Source: Prevotella sp.
GTDB taxonomy: Bacteria > Bacteroidota > Bacteroidia > Bacteroidales > Bacteroidaceae
Direction: 5' to 3'
DNA length: 64,000 bases
Assembly (NCBI GenBank): GCA_017960525.1
Contig: JAGCZA010000084.1
Coordinates: 1-64,000, forward strand
Below the pieces are notes generated by a model that saw nothing but the letters and a program-made list of their open reading frames with translations, made no database searches and had not been told where the DNA came from. The number at the start of each line of letters is the position of its first letter. The first letter of the stretch is position 1. Made by a program: the position numbers and the translations under genes. This document shows positions 41,489 to 50,831 of the stretch, one piece after another.

Positions 41489-44440
41489 ATGAAAAGAACA
41501 ATTGCTATTGCCCTGTGCGCAATGTTGGTGGCTGTACCAGCACTGGCACAGAAAAAGAGCGCCCTCTCATTCGATGCTTACGAATGGGACTTTGGTACTG
41601 TCAATGCGGCAGCTGGCGCAATTTGCCACACGTTTACGTTCAAGAACCAGTCGAAGGCCGATGTGAAGGTCGGCAGCGTGAACCCCAGCTGCGAGTGTAT
41701 CTCGGCTGTAGTGCCCGACAAGGCGGTTGCTCCGGGGAAGACAGCCGAGGTGATGGTGGTGTTCCTGCCTGCCAAGTCGGTTGGCAAGAGCTTCCGTAGC
41801 GTGGAATTATTGGATGCCAACGGCAAAACCCTCGGTGCCCTGTCCATCAAGGCAGTGGTGACCGAAGGCGGGACGGTGACGCAATACCCCTACCAAGACA
41901 CCAAGCTCACGTTTGCCGAGCGCGTGGAGAATCTGCTCTCACTGCTGACACCAGAGGAGAAGGTGGGACTGATGATGAACAAGTCAGTCTCCATTGACCG
42001 CCTCGGCATCCCCTCCTACAACTGGTGGAGCGAGGCATGCCACGGCGTGCGACAAGGTGGCTACACGGTCTATCCGCAGCCCATCGGCATGGCGGCAGCC
42101 TTCAATCCGCAACAGGTGTATGATGTCTTCTCGACCGTCTCAGACGAGGCCCGTGCCAACTGGAACCGTACCGACCACAACGCCCCGAAGCTGTACAACG
42201 TTCCAATGGGCGTGACCTACTATCCCGGCAATCCCGAACTGACCTTCTGGTGCCCCAACGTGAACATCTTCCGTGATCCCCGCTGGGGACGCGGACAGGA
42301 GACCTGCGGCGAAGACCCCTACCTCAATGCTGTGCTCGGCGTGCAGACCGTGCTCGGTATGCAGGGTAGTGACGACAAGTATTTTAAGACCCACGCCTGT
42401 GCCAAGCACTATGCCGTGCATAGCGGCCCGGAGCCTCTGCGCCACACGTACAATGCCTCTGTGTCGATGCGCGACCTCTGGGAGACTTACCTCCCGGCTT
42501 TCAAGGCATTGGTGAAGAAAGGCAATGTGCGCGAAGTGATGTGCGCCTATAACCGCTATGAGGGCGTACCTTGCTGCACCAGCGACCGTCTGCTGGTTGA
42601 CATTCTCCGCCGCAAGTGGAACTACGACGCCATCGTGCTCACCGACTGCGATGCCATTAACAACTTCTATAACAAAGGGCAGCACGAGACGCATCCCGAC
42701 CCGCTCTCAGCCTCGGTGGATGCTGTGCTCAACGGTACCGACCTGGAGTGCGGCAAGGTGTTTATGGTGCTGACTGAGGCCTTAGACAAAGGTCTCATCA
42801 AGGAAAGCACCCTCGACTATCACCTGCGCAAGACGCTCTATGGCCGCTTCGAGTTAGGTATGTTCGACCCTGCCGAAATGCTCCCGTGGGCAAACCTGAA
42901 GTCCGAGGTCATCAGCAGCGAGGCCAACAACGACCTGGCCACACAGGCTGCCCGTGAATCAATGGTGCTGCTTGAGAACAGCAAGGGCGTGCTCCCTCTC
43001 TCCAAGAGCCTGAAGAACATCGCCGTCGTGGGGCCTAATGCCGACGACGTGGAACTGCTCAACGGCAACTACGGCGGCACCCCGACCAAGGAGCACCAGC
43101 ACTCGCTGCTCGAAGGCATCCGCAACGCCGTGCCGGGTGCCAACGTCTTCTACAAGAAAGCCTGCGAGCTGGCCGACGGCGAGACCACCATCCACCATCT
43201 GCAGGACTTCAACGACGGCAAGGGCGTGCTGGTGGAGTTCTGGAATTCGGAGAAGTCGCCCTTTGAGAGTGAAGATATCAATCCCGTCAAGACGGGCTAT
43301 TACAACGAACTGAACTTCTCGACCTTTGGAGCCTGGGGCTTTGCCGAAGGTGTCAGCAACGAAAATATCGCTGTCCGCATTAGCGGCAAGTACAAGGCTA
43401 CCTTCACCGGCGAAATGAAGTACACGCTTGCCACCGACAACGGCTACACTCTCAAGGTGAACGGCCAAGTGGTGGAAGAGGCCAAGGGTGGCGGCAGACG
43501 TGGCTTCGGCTTTGGCCGTCGTGTAGAATACAAGTCGTTCCCTGTGGAGCAAGGCAAGGACTATAATATTGTCATCGAATACCGCCGTGGCAACGGACAG
43601 TTTGCCATGCTGCGCGGCGACATCTGCGAGCGCAAGCCCGTCGTGTTCGACGACCTCGCCCAGGAGGTGAAAGATATGGATGTCATCATCATCATCGGCG
43701 GCATTTCAGCACGTATGGAGGGCGAGGGCGGCGACAAGCAGGACATTGAGCTGCCTGCTGTTCAGCAGCGTCTCGTCAGGGCGATGCACGCCACCGGCAA
43801 GCCAGTCGTCTTCGTCAACTGTTCCGGCTCTGCCATAGCTTTCGGCAGCGTCGAGGGCCAGTACGACGCACTCCTTCAGGCATGGTACCCTGGCCAAGGT
43901 GGTGCAAGGGCATTGGCCGATGTGCTTTTCGGCGACTACAACCCCAGCGGAAAGCTCCCCGTCACCTTCTATCGCTCTAACAACGACCTGCCCGACTTTC
44001 TTGACTATTCAATGGAGAACCGCACCTACCGCTACTTCCGTGGGGAGCCTCAGTATGCTTTTGGCTACGGACTGAGCTACACCACATTTGCCTACGGGAA
44101 AGCCAAACTTTCGCGCACTTCGATGAAGGCCGACGGCAAGGTGACGCTTACCGTGCCTGTCACCAATACCGGCAGTCGCGAAGGATCGGAGATTGTTCAG
44201 GTCTATGTCAAGGCACTCGACTACCCAGAAGCACCCGTCAAGTCGCTCAAGGGGTTCCATAAACTCACTTTGGCTGCCGGCCAGACGGCCCAGGCCACCG
44301 TCACTCTCGACGGCGAGGCCTTTGAGTACTACGACCCCTCCATCGACGAACTCTCCACCCGTCCAGGCCACTACCAGATTCTCTATGGCAGCTCTTCCCG
44401 TGACAGGGATCTCCAGTCTGTTGACTTTGAAGTGAAATAG
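41489..44440 (+). CDS. GH3 beta-glycosidase (xylosidase/glucosidase type) with N-terminal DUF1573 and PA14
   Basis: 983 residues. Signal peptide to about 20. DUF1573-like domain (about 24-125; WDFGTV, CECISAVVP). The GH3 catalytic barrel (about 140-420) has the nucleophile-type Asp386 in VLTDCDAI, plus KHYAVHSGPE. The second GH3 domain is split by a PA14 insert (about 570-700; YTLATDNGYTLKVNG), and a fibronectin-like end (about 880-975) follows. The likely substrate is a beta-xyloside or beta-glucoside, exported. The DUF1573 fusion to GH3 is unusual. The upstream membrane AraC regulator may control it. Confidence 0.9.
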   Translation: MKRTIAIALCAMLVAVPALAQKKSALSFDAYEWDFGTVNAAAGAICHTFTFKNQSKADVKVGSVNPSCECISAVVPDKAVAPGKTAEVMVVFLPAKSVGKSFRSVELLDANGKTLGALSIKAVVTEGGTVTQYPYQDTKLTFAERVENLLSLLTPEEKVGLMMNKSVSIDRLGIPSYNWWSEACHGVRQGGYTVYPQPIGMAAAFNPQQVYDVFSTVSDEARANWNRTDHNAPKLYNVPMGVTYYPGNPELTFWCPNVNIFRDPRWGRGQETCGEDPYLNAVLGVQTVLGMQGSDDKYFKTHACAKHYAVHSGPEPLRHTYNASVSMRDLWETYLPAFKALVKKGNVREVMCAYNRYEGVPCCTSDRLLVDILRRKWNYDAIVLTDCDAINNFYNKGQHETHPDPLSASVDAVLNGTDLECGKVFMVLTEALDKGLIKESTLDYHLRKTLYGRFELGMFDPAEMLPWANLKSEVISSEANNDLATQAARESMVLLENSKGVLPLSKSLKNIAVVGPNADDVELLNGNYGGTPTKEHQHSLLEGIRNAVPGANVFYKKACELADGETTIHHLQDFNDGKGVLVEFWNSEKSPFESEDINPVKTGYYNELNFSTFGAWGFAEGVSNENIAVRISGKYKATFTGEMKYTLATDNGYTLKVNGQVVEEAKGGGRRGFGFGRRVEYKSFPVEQGKDYNIVIEYRRGNGQFAMLRGDICERKPVVFDDLAQEVKDMDVIIIIGGISARMEGEGGDKQDIELPAVQQRLVRAMHATGKPVVFVNCSGSAIAFGSVEGQYDALLQAWYPGQGGARALADVLFGDYNPSGKLPVTFYRSNNDLPDFLDYSMENRTYRYFRGEPQYAFGYGLSYTTFAYGKAKLSRTSMKADGKVTLTVPVTNTGSREGSEIVQVYVKALDYPEAPVKSLKGFHKLTLAAGQTAQATVTLDGEAFEYYDPSIDELSTRPGHYQILYGSSSRDRDLQSVDFEVK

Positions 44441-44457
44441 GTGAGGCGGTGGCCGTT

Positions 44458-46629
44458 TTACAATGCTATAGGAACAACAAGCTTGAAAGTAATGTTCCGC
44501 CCCATATTGTAGACGCCGCGCCGACCGGTTACAATGTTCTCGTCGGCGTACTTCAGGCGGCTCAAGTGGTTCTGGTAGGCTTTGTCCAGGAGGTTGTCGG
44601 CTGTGATGTAGAGTTCGGCCACTTTCTTTCCTTTCATCTGTATGTCTGTGCCTGCCGAGAGGCCGAGCAGGGCATAGCCAGGTGTCACGGTCTCTGTGTC
44701 GTCGGCACTATAGATGTGCGTCTGCTTCAGGTAACAGTCGAGGTTGGCAGCAATATAGAAATTGTTGAGCAGCGAGCGATGGAAAGGGTGCTGGTCGTGG
44801 TGGTGGGCGACGGTGCTGTGCGAATGGTGGGTCAGCTCCCATTTCAGTTCCGACGACCAATGGGGTGCCGGCGTGAAAGGCAAGTATTTGGTGTCGGCGG
44901 GCTGGTGCAACAACTGTGCGTCGACGTATGAGAATGCGTTGGAGAAATGGATGGAGTGGATGGGATGGAAGTCGGCACCAGCTTCGAAGCCCAGCAGGCG
45001 GGCATCGCCCTGAGTGTATGCGTAGGTGAGATATCCGGGTTCGATGACCTCCGGCAATCGGTGGGTGAAGATATAGTTGTCAATGCGGTTGGCGAAGAGT
45101 GCCACCTGTGCCGACACGTAGCGTGAGGTGAAGTCGAGCCCGAGGTCGGCCTGCAGACTGTATTCTGCCTTGAGCTGCTGCGCCCCTAATTCGTAGCGGA
45201 TGCTGCCCTCGTGAACGCCGTTGGAGGCCAGTTCACTCATATTGGGTGTGCGGAAACCGCGAGCGAGGTTCAGTCGCAGGTTGAAATGCTCATTGATGTT
45301 GCAGACGGCACCCAGGCTGCCCGTCAGTCCATTGAAATGGCGGGCAAAGTCAGCAAATCGCAAATCGCCATCCTCCATCAGCTCATCGCCGTGCAGTCGG
45401 CGATGGTCATAGCGCATGCCGCCGTTCAGCGTCCATCGTTCTCCAAGTGTTTTCGTAGCGGTGGCATAGAGTCCGAAGTCGAAGAGGCGGTAGTCAGGGA
45501 TGAGATATTCCTCACCCTCGTTGCCCGATTTCTGATACATACCGCCGATGCCCGTCGAGAGTTTCCAGCCGTTCCAAGGGTTGGTCACATAGCGCAGGTC
45601 GTAGGTCAGCGTATGCAGTTTGAAAAACAATTCATATTCGTCTTCACTCTCCTCAAACTCCTGTCGGCGGTTCTGCTGGTAGCCGAAAGTGGCCTTGAGA
45701 TAGCCCGAGGTGAGATTCAGCGAGTTGTCCCATACGGCCTTGTAGTGCTTTACTTGCTGGAAGGGCAGGGTCTTACTGTAGGTTTGCGCATTTTCAGTAT
45801 TACGCTCCAAATCGCCTGTCTCTGGGTCGCGCTCGCCTTCGACGATGCCAGGAGTCAGGTGATAGGCAGTCCAGGTGAGCCGGGAGTGTCCCCACGCCTT
45901 GTTCAGGCCGAGCATCAGCCTGCCCGCCCGCTCACGAAACTGCGAACCGGGCACATAGCCGTCGTACTTGTTCTTATAGGCATGGGCCATCTTGTCGCTG
46001 AAGCTGGCATCCCAGACAAAGCCCTTCTGGTTGCCGGCCATCGAGAGGTTGTAGCTGAAGAGTCCGTTGTTGGTCTGATACTCCGTGCTGACGTTGGCAC
46101 TCATTTCGCCTTCGCCTAATGTGGGCTTGGTGTGCAGGATGACCACGCCGGCCATTGCGTCCGAACCGTACATCAGCGAAGCAGGGCCTTTCAGGATTTC
46201 TACTGAGCCGACGCTGCTGCCGTCGACCTCGACTCCGTGCTCGTCGCCCCATTGCTGCCCTTCTTGCCGCACGCCTTCGCTCAGCACCACGACACGATTA
46301 TAGCCCAGTCCCCTGATGATGGGCTTCGAGATGCTTCCGCCGGTTGTCAGCTGGCTGACTCCCGGCTGGTGGGCGATTGCGTCGATGATATTGGCCGATG
46401 CCGTAGCGCGTAGCGTCTGTGACGAAATGACACTCACGGGTGCTGTGGCGTATTTCAGCTTTGTGTCTCCCGTCACTCCTGTCACCGTCAGTTCATTCAG
46501 CCGCAGATGTCGGAAGAACACGTCAGTAGAATCTTCCTCGTGATGGTGTTCTTGTCCTGCCATTGCCGTGCAAATACACAGCAATGGCAGAATGATATCT
46601 ATGGCTTTCAATCTATGCTTCCGGATCAA
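44458..46629 (-). CDS. Histidine-rich TonB-dependent receptor, possibly for zinc or another metal
   Basis: 723 residues. A signal peptide (cut near AMAGQ) is followed by EHHHEED, a plug (VSVISSQTLRATASANIIDA, IIRGLGYNRVVVLSEGVRQ, ILKGPASLMYGSDAM) and a barrel whose late loop holds THHSHSTVAHHHDQH. Such His clusters are typical of receptors for zinc (ZnuD type), nickel or copper. The DEHGVEVDG segment adds to this. It overlaps the acyl-CoA dehydrogenase gene by 17 bp and is the last gene of that series, so the two are probably co-transcribed. The metal call is an inference. Confidence 0.85.
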   Translation of the reverse strand: MIRKHRLKAIDIILPLLCICTAMAGQEHHHEEDSTDVFFRHLRLNELTVTGVTGDTKLKYATAPVSVISSQTLRATASANIIDAIAHQPGVSQLTTGGSISKPIIRGLGYNRVVVLSEGVRQEGQQWGDEHGVEVDGSSVGSVEILKGPASLMYGSDAMAGVVILHTKPTLGEGEMSANVSTEYQTNNGLFSYNLSMAGNQKGFVWDASFSDKMAHAYKNKYDGYVPGSQFRERAGRLMLGLNKAWGHSRLTWTAYHLTPGIVEGERDPETGDLERNTENAQTYSKTLPFQQVKHYKAVWDNSLNLTSGYLKATFGYQQNRRQEFEESEDEYELFFKLHTLTYDLRYVTNPWNGWKLSTGIGGMYQKSGNEGEEYLIPDYRLFDFGLYATATKTLGERWTLNGGMRYDHRRLHGDELMEDGDLRFADFARHFNGLTGSLGAVCNINEHFNLRLNLARGFRTPNMSELASNGVHEGSIRYELGAQQLKAEYSLQADLGLDFTSRYVSAQVALFANRIDNYIFTHRLPEVIEPGYLTYAYTQGDARLLGFEAGADFHPIHSIHFSNAFSYVDAQLLHQPADTKYLPFTPAPHWSSELKWELTHHSHSTVAHHHDQHPFHRSLLNNFYIAANLDCYLKQTHIYSADDTETVTPGYALLGLSAGTDIQMKGKKVAELYITADNLLDKAYQNHLSRLKYADENIVTGRRGVYNMGRNITFKLVVPIAL

Positions 46630-48346
46630 TAGCTTTAAATGATTCTAAATCCTCAACCTTGAAAGCCTTGATGTAGGCGGCCTTTCCGATGATGTCTTCC
46701 TCGGCCATACGGACGTAGACGTTGGCGCTCTTCTCGAATAGTTCGGGGGCCTCGTTGGCGTCGCGGATGATGAGCAGGCTCATCACCAGTTCGCAGGTCA
46801 TATCGTAGAGGCGGCGGGCCAGGAAGTCGAAGGCATCCTGGTTGTCCAGGGCCTTGGCGGCGGCGATGGCCTCCTCGTAGAGGGGGATGAGGGCCTCGAC
46901 GCGGGCCTTGAGGGCTGCCAGGTTTACTGCGCAATTTGCGCAGTCTACGGAACTGGACATGTCCTTGATGTTCTGGAGCATAGTGCCGTTGCCGATGTAG
47001 CGGATGGCGGCGACCACCTGCAGCTGGGTCGTTCCCTCATAGATACTGAAGATGCGGGCGTCGCGGTAGAGGCGCTGGCTCTTGTACTCCATAATGAAGC
47101 CCGAGCCGCCGTGTATGCTGATGGCATCGTAGGCGTTCTGGTTGGCGTACTCCGAGTTCATGCCCTTGGCCAGCGGGGTGAAGGCATCGGCCAGGCGCTG
47201 GTACTTCTTCAGTTCCTGCTTCTCCTCAGGGGTGAGTTTGCGGTCGCGCTCGATGTCCTCCAAGCACTTGTAGATGTCGACGTAGCAAGCCGTCTGGTAG
47301 AGCAGTGAGCGGCCGGCGTCGAGTTTTGCCTTCATACGGGCCAGCATATCGTAGACAGGCGGGAAGTTGATAATCTTGTCGCCGAACTGCTGACGCTCCT
47401 TGGCGTAGGCCAGACCTTCGTTGTAGGCCTCTTGTGAGAGACCTACCGACTGGGCGGCAATGCCGAGACGGGCGCCGTTCATCAGGGCCATTACGTACTT
47501 GATGAGGCCGAGGCGGGTGCTGCCGCAGAGTTCAGCCTTTGCGTTCTTGTAGGTCAGTTCACAGGTGGGCGAGCCGTGGATGCCGAGTTTGTGCTCGATG
47601 TGGCGCACGTCGACGCCGCCGTTGCGCTTGTCGTAGATGAACATCGACAGGCCGCGACCGTCCTTCGTGCCTTCCTCAGAGCGGGCCAGCACGAGGTGGA
47701 TGTCCGAGTCACCATTGGTGATGAAACGCTTCACGCCGTTCAGGCGCCAGCAGTTCTCCTTCTCGTCGAAAGTGGCCTTCAGCATAACGCGCTGCAGGTC
47801 AGAGCCGGCATCAGGCTCGGTGAGATCCATCGACATACCTTCGCCCTCGCAGACACGGGGGATGTACTTCTTGCGCTGCTCCTCTGAGCCGAACTCATAG
47901 AGGGTGTCGATACAGCTCTGTAGGCTCCAGATGTTCTGGAAACCGGCGTCGGCGGCACTTATCAGTTCGCTCAACATTGAGAAGATGGCGTTGGGCAGGT
48001 TCAGCCCGCCGTAGCGGCGAGGCATCGAGACACCCCAAAGGCCGGCCTTGCGGGTGGCGTCGAGGTTCTCGTAGGTCTTGCTGGCGTAAATCATACGTCC
48101 GTTCTCCAGGTGCGGGCCTTCGAGGTCCACGCTCTCGGAGTTCGGGGCAATGATGTTGGCAGCCACGTCGCCGGTGATGTCGAGAATCTGCTTGTAGTTC
48201 TCAATGGCATCGCCAAGGTCAACAGGGGCGTAGTCATATTCCTTTGCATCAGCAAAGCCTTTCTCTTTCAGCTCAACGATGCGAGCCATTAAAGGATGAT
48301 TGAGGTAGAACCCAATCTCTGGGTGGTCACTATAATAGTTTGCCAT
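46613..48346 (-). CDS. Acyl-CoA dehydrogenase, long form
   Basis: 577 residues. Central FAD-binding parts are clear: MDLTEPDAGSDLQRVMLKA, GVKRFITNGD and IHGGSGFIMEYKSQRLYRDA, with the catalytic Glu in IYEGTTQLQ. N-terminal helices precede and about 130 C-terminal residues extend the core. It oxidises acyl-CoA to enoyl-CoA and passes electrons to EtfAB, encoded next to it. Two bases separate its start from the small membrane protein stop. The palindrome at 46926-46944 encodes a CANCA segment unlike the family. Confidence 0.95.
   Translation of the reverse strand: MANYYSDHPEIGFYLNHPLMARIVELKEKGFADAKEYDYAPVDLGDAIENYKQILDITGDVAANIIAPNSESVDLEGPHLENGRMIYASKTYENLDATRKAGLWGVSMPRRYGGLNLPNAIFSMLSELISAADAGFQNIWSLQSCIDTLYEFGSEEQRKKYIPRVCEGEGMSMDLTEPDAGSDLQRVMLKATFDEKENCWRLNGVKRFITNGDSDIHLVLARSEEGTKDGRGLSMFIYDKRNGGVDVRHIEHKLGIHGSPTCELTYKNAKAELCGSTRLGLIKYVMALMNGARLGIAAQSVGLSQEAYNEGLAYAKERQQFGDKIINFPPVYDMLARMKAKLDAGRSLLYQTACYVDIYKCLEDIERDRKLTPEEKQELKKYQRLADAFTPLAKGMNSEYANQNAYDAISIHGGSGFIMEYKSQRLYRDARIFSIYEGTTQLQVVAAIRYIGNGTMLQNIKDMSSSVDCANCAVNLAALKARVEALIPLYEEAIAAAKALDNQDAFDFLARRLYDMTCELVMSLLIIRDANEAPELFEKSANVYVRMAEEDIIGKAAYIKAFKVEDLESFKAIDPEA
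46926..46944. repeat. Palindrome inside the acyl-CoA dehydrogenase gene
   Basis: Perfect 9-bp arms ACTGCGCAA and TTGCGCAGT around a single T. It encodes DCANCAVNL on the minus strand, near the C-terminal extension. Confidence 0.9.
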
Positions 48347-48348
48347 AA

Positions 48349-48528
48349 TTATTTCTTTTTTCTATTGTTTATTGCGTTCATAAGACTTACGCTAATCACA
48401 TAGCCAAATCCCGCACCAATGCTATAACCTAAGGCAGGACTAACGATTCCTTCCAAAAGTGCCTCTATGAGGTACATAAAGATAAGGAGTAAGACAAGAG
48501 TTGCAATATGCCAATATAGTTTTTTCAT
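48349..48528 (-). CDS. Small membrane protein of 59 residues between etfA and the dehydrogenase gene
   Basis: ATG 48528 directly follows the etfA stop (TAA 48529-48531). Its own stop is 2 bp before the dehydrogenase ATG. The product begins MKKLYWHIATLVLLLIFMYL, has a second hydrophobic segment (SPALGYSIGAGFGYVISVSL) and a basic end NNRKKK, so two membrane helices are likely. The base composition is much more AT-rich than its neighbours. No family is recognised. The tight placement in the operon argues that it is real. Confidence 0.7.
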   Translation of the reverse strand: MKKLYWHIATLVLLLIFMYLIEALLEGIVSPALGYSIGAGFGYVISVSLMNAINNRKKK

Positions 48529-49551
48529 TTACTTGCTATTCTGCTTATAATACTTAATCAGCTTTGGAACTACCTCTTCTACAGTACCAATGATTACATA
48601 GTCGGCAATCTTGTTGATAGGAGCATCGGGATCGCTGTTCACAGAGATGATGATACCAGAATCCTGCATACCGGCGATGTGCTGGATTTGGCCGGAGATG
48701 CCGCAGGCGATATAGACTTTCGGATGGACGGTGACACCTGTCTGACCAATTTGGCGGTCGTGGTCGAGCCAGCCGGCATCGACGGCGGCGCGAGAGCCAC
48801 CCACCTCACCGTGGAGCACCTTGGCCAACTGGAACAGCATATCGAAGTTCTCCTTGCAGCCCATACCGTAGCCGCCAGCGACCACGATGGGAGCGCCCTT
48901 CAGGTTGTGCTTGGCGGCCTCCACGTGGTGGTCGAGCACTTTTACGACGAAAGCCTCGGGAGAGACATACTTGCTGACCTCGGGATAAACGACCTCCTTC
49001 TTGCAATCACCTTCGTAGAGAGCCTTTTGCATCACGCCAGAGCGGACGGTAGCCATCTGGGGACGATGGTCGGGATTCACGATGGTAGCCACGATGTTGC
49101 CACCAAAGGCAGGGCGAATCTGATAGAGCAGGCTGTCGTAGTGCTTGCCGCTCTTCGCGTCGTCATACGGGCCAATCTCCAGTTCGGTACAGTCGGCGGT
49201 AAGGCCGCTGGTCAGCGACGACGACACGCGGGGGCCGAGGTCGCGGCCAATGACGGTGGCACCCATCAGGCAAATCTGCGGCTGCTCCTCCTTAAAGAGG
49301 TTCACGAGGATGTCGGTGTGGGGAGCGCTGGTGTAGGGGAACAGGTCAGGGGCGTCGAAGACGAAGAGTTTGTCCACGCCATAGGGCAGAATCTGCTCCT
49401 CCACCTTGTCCTTGATGCCTGTGCCGGCAACGACGGCGTGGAGTTCCACGCCCAGCGTATTGGCCAGTTTGCGGCCCTTGGTCAGCAGTTCCTGGGAGAC
49501 TTCCTGCACCAGGGTGCCTTCTATTTCGCAATATACAAATACGTTGTTCAT
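48529..49551 (-). CDS. etfA: Electron transfer flavoprotein alpha subunit
   Basis: 340 residues from ATG 49551 (MNNVFVYCEIEG). The upstream extension in the same frame lies in the intergenic AT-rich spacer. The C-terminal FAD domain has VVAGGYGMGCKENFD, GGSRAAVDAGWLDHDRQIGQTG, GISGQIQHIAGMQDS and INSDPDAPI-type motifs (here VNSDPDAPI). With EtfB it carries electrons from the acyl-CoA dehydrogenase to the membrane chain. The stop codon directly abuts the start of the small membrane protein. Confidence 0.97.
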   Translation of the reverse strand: MNNVFVYCEIEGTLVQEVSQELLTKGRKLANTLGVELHAVVAGTGIKDKVEEQILPYGVDKLFVFDAPDLFPYTSAPHTDILVNLFKEEQPQICLMGATVIGRDLGPRVSSSLTSGLTADCTELEIGPYDDAKSGKHYDSLLYQIRPAFGGNIVATIVNPDHRPQMATVRSGVMQKALYEGDCKKEVVYPEVSKYVSPEAFVVKVLDHHVEAAKHNLKGAPIVVAGGYGMGCKENFDMLFQLAKVLHGEVGGSRAAVDAGWLDHDRQIGQTGVTVHPKVYIACGISGQIQHIAGMQDSGIIISVNSDPDAPINKIADYVIIGTVEEVVPKLIKYYKQNSK

Positions 49552-49602
49552 ATCTTTTCTTTCTTTGTTTTGTTTGTTGCTGTACAGCAACATACGGGAC
49601 GG

Positions 49603-50445
49603 TTATCCGATGATTTTCTCTTCCAGTAACTCCTTCATCATACCTTCGATGTCAGCGTCAGAGGCGGTGAGGGTCTTGCTTTCCTTTGCCTGGAACACGA
49701 TGTTCTTGATGGCCTTCACCTTAGTGGGACTTCCGGCGAGACCGCATTGGTTCACATCGCCGTCCACATCGGCCACACTCCATTGGTTCAGGACAGCCCC
49801 TCTACAAGCCTCGGGAGCCTCCAATGGGCAATGGTCCCACTTGTGTTTCATCACCAGTTTCGCATTCCTCGGACGACAGGGAGCAGCACTTCCATTCACC
49901 GTGATAACCACAGGGAGCGGCGCCTTTACCGTTTCCACACCGCCGTCGATGACGCGCTTGATGGTGGCGAAACCGTCTTCCACACTCAGCACCTCTTCGG
50001 CATAGGTCACCTGGTTCAAGCCCAGTTTTTGGGCCACCTGGGGACCAACCTGGGCCGTATCGCCATCGATGGCCTGACGACCGCCGATGACGATGTCCAC
50101 ATCGCCAATCTTCTTGATGGCGGTGGCAAGGGCGTAACTGGTAGCCAGCGTGTCGGCACCGGCAAACAGACGGTCGGTCAGGAGCCAGCCCGTATCGGCA
50201 CCACGATAAAGTCCTTGACGGATGATTTCACCTGCACGGGGAGGGCCCATCGTGAGGATTCCTACTGTTGAGCCAGGGTTCTGCTCCTTCAAACGAAGGG
50301 CCTGCTCCAAGGCGTTCAAATCTTCTGGATTGAAGATGGCGGGTAGGGCAGCGCGGTTCACCGTTCCTTCGGCAGTCATAGCGTCCTTACCCACATTACG
50401 GGTGTCTGGCACTTGTTTGGCCAGCACAACAATTTTTAAAGCCAT
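49603..50445 (-). CDS. etfB: Electron transfer flavoprotein beta subunit
   Basis: 280 residues. It opens MALKIVVLAKQVPDT, then NPEDLNALEQALRLKE and DIVIGGRQAIDGDTAQVGPQ, the family signature with the AMP site. It pairs with EtfA, whose gene follows 51 bp downstream. A promoter with the phylum consensus lies at 50534-50564. Confidence 0.97.
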   Translation of the reverse strand: MALKIVVLAKQVPDTRNVGKDAMTAEGTVNRAALPAIFNPEDLNALEQALRLKEQNPGSTVGILTMGPPRAGEIIRQGLYRGADTGWLLTDRLFAGADTLATSYALATAIKKIGDVDIVIGGRQAIDGDTAQVGPQVAQKLGLNQVTYAEEVLSVEDGFATIKRVIDGGVETVKAPLPVVITVNGSAAPCRPRNAKLVMKHKWDHCPLEAPEACRGAVLNQWSVADVDGDVNQCGLAGSPTKVKAIKNIVFQAKESKTLTASDADIEGMMKELLEEKIIG

Positions 50446-50461
50446 ATAAAAATAAAATCAA

Positions 50462-50513
50462 TATTCAATTTTCAATCTTCGATTTCCACTATTCACTTTT
50501 CACTATATCATTA
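50462..50513. repeat. Degenerate heptamer repeats upstream of etfB
   Basis: TTCAATT, TTCAATC, TTCGATT, TTCACTT and TTCACTA follow each other in 7-bp steps (one step differs) in the etfB leader. A similar set (ACTAGTC) sits at about 61010-61045. Confidence 0.75.
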
Positions 50514-50533
50514 GCGAAGCGCAAAATCGGGTG

Positions 50534-50564
50534 CAAAGGTACTGCTTTTTGTTCGATTGGCAAA
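50534..50564 (-). promoter_or_regulatory. Promoter of the etfB operon
   Basis: On the minus strand TTTG at 50561-50564 and TACCTTTG at 50534-50541, spacer 19 bp. The start site is about 80 bp ahead of the etfB ATG, leaving a leader that holds the heptamer repeats. Confidence 0.75.
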
Positions 50565-50683
50565 AGAAAAAAGCAAAAAACGCACATTTTCCCGCTTTTT
50601 GTGCACATTCTCACCACTTTGTGCAGTACTTTTTGGGGCTATGCTCCTGTATCTGTCCGAACATCGTAAAATGAGGCTGAAAA

Positions 50684-50756
50684 TTTGGTTCGTCCAAACT
50701 ATGACTTTGGTTCGTCCAAACTCCTACTTTGGTTCGTCCAAACTCCCAGTTAGATG
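50684..50756. repeat. 22-bp-period array of TTTGGTTCGTCCAAACT (third locus)
   Basis: Three direct copies at 50684, 50706 and 50728, exactly 22 bp apart, followed by CCCAGTTAGAT, which is also the inverted flank of the array at 7954 (ATCTAACTGG). It lies between the divergent etfB and tamB promoters. Nothing else is seen in 50565-50794. Confidence 0.92.
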
Positions 50757-50794
50757 CCTTATAACTCAAAAAGCCAAAAAAGGCGGCTTTTTTC

Positions 50795-50825
50795 TTTGTT
50801 GTTTCATCTAAAACTATTACCTTTG
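50795..50825 (+). promoter_or_regulatory. Promoter of the tamB-like gene
   Basis: TTTG at 50795-50798 and TACCTTTG at 50818-50825, spacer 19 bp. The start site falls at about 50832, on the GTG start codon itself. Confidence 0.75.
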
Positions 50826-50831
50826 CAACCT

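Noticed and set aside
50754-50831. Upstream ATG of the TamB-like gene
   Set aside because: It precedes the promoter boxes at 50795-50825, so it would not be in the transcript.
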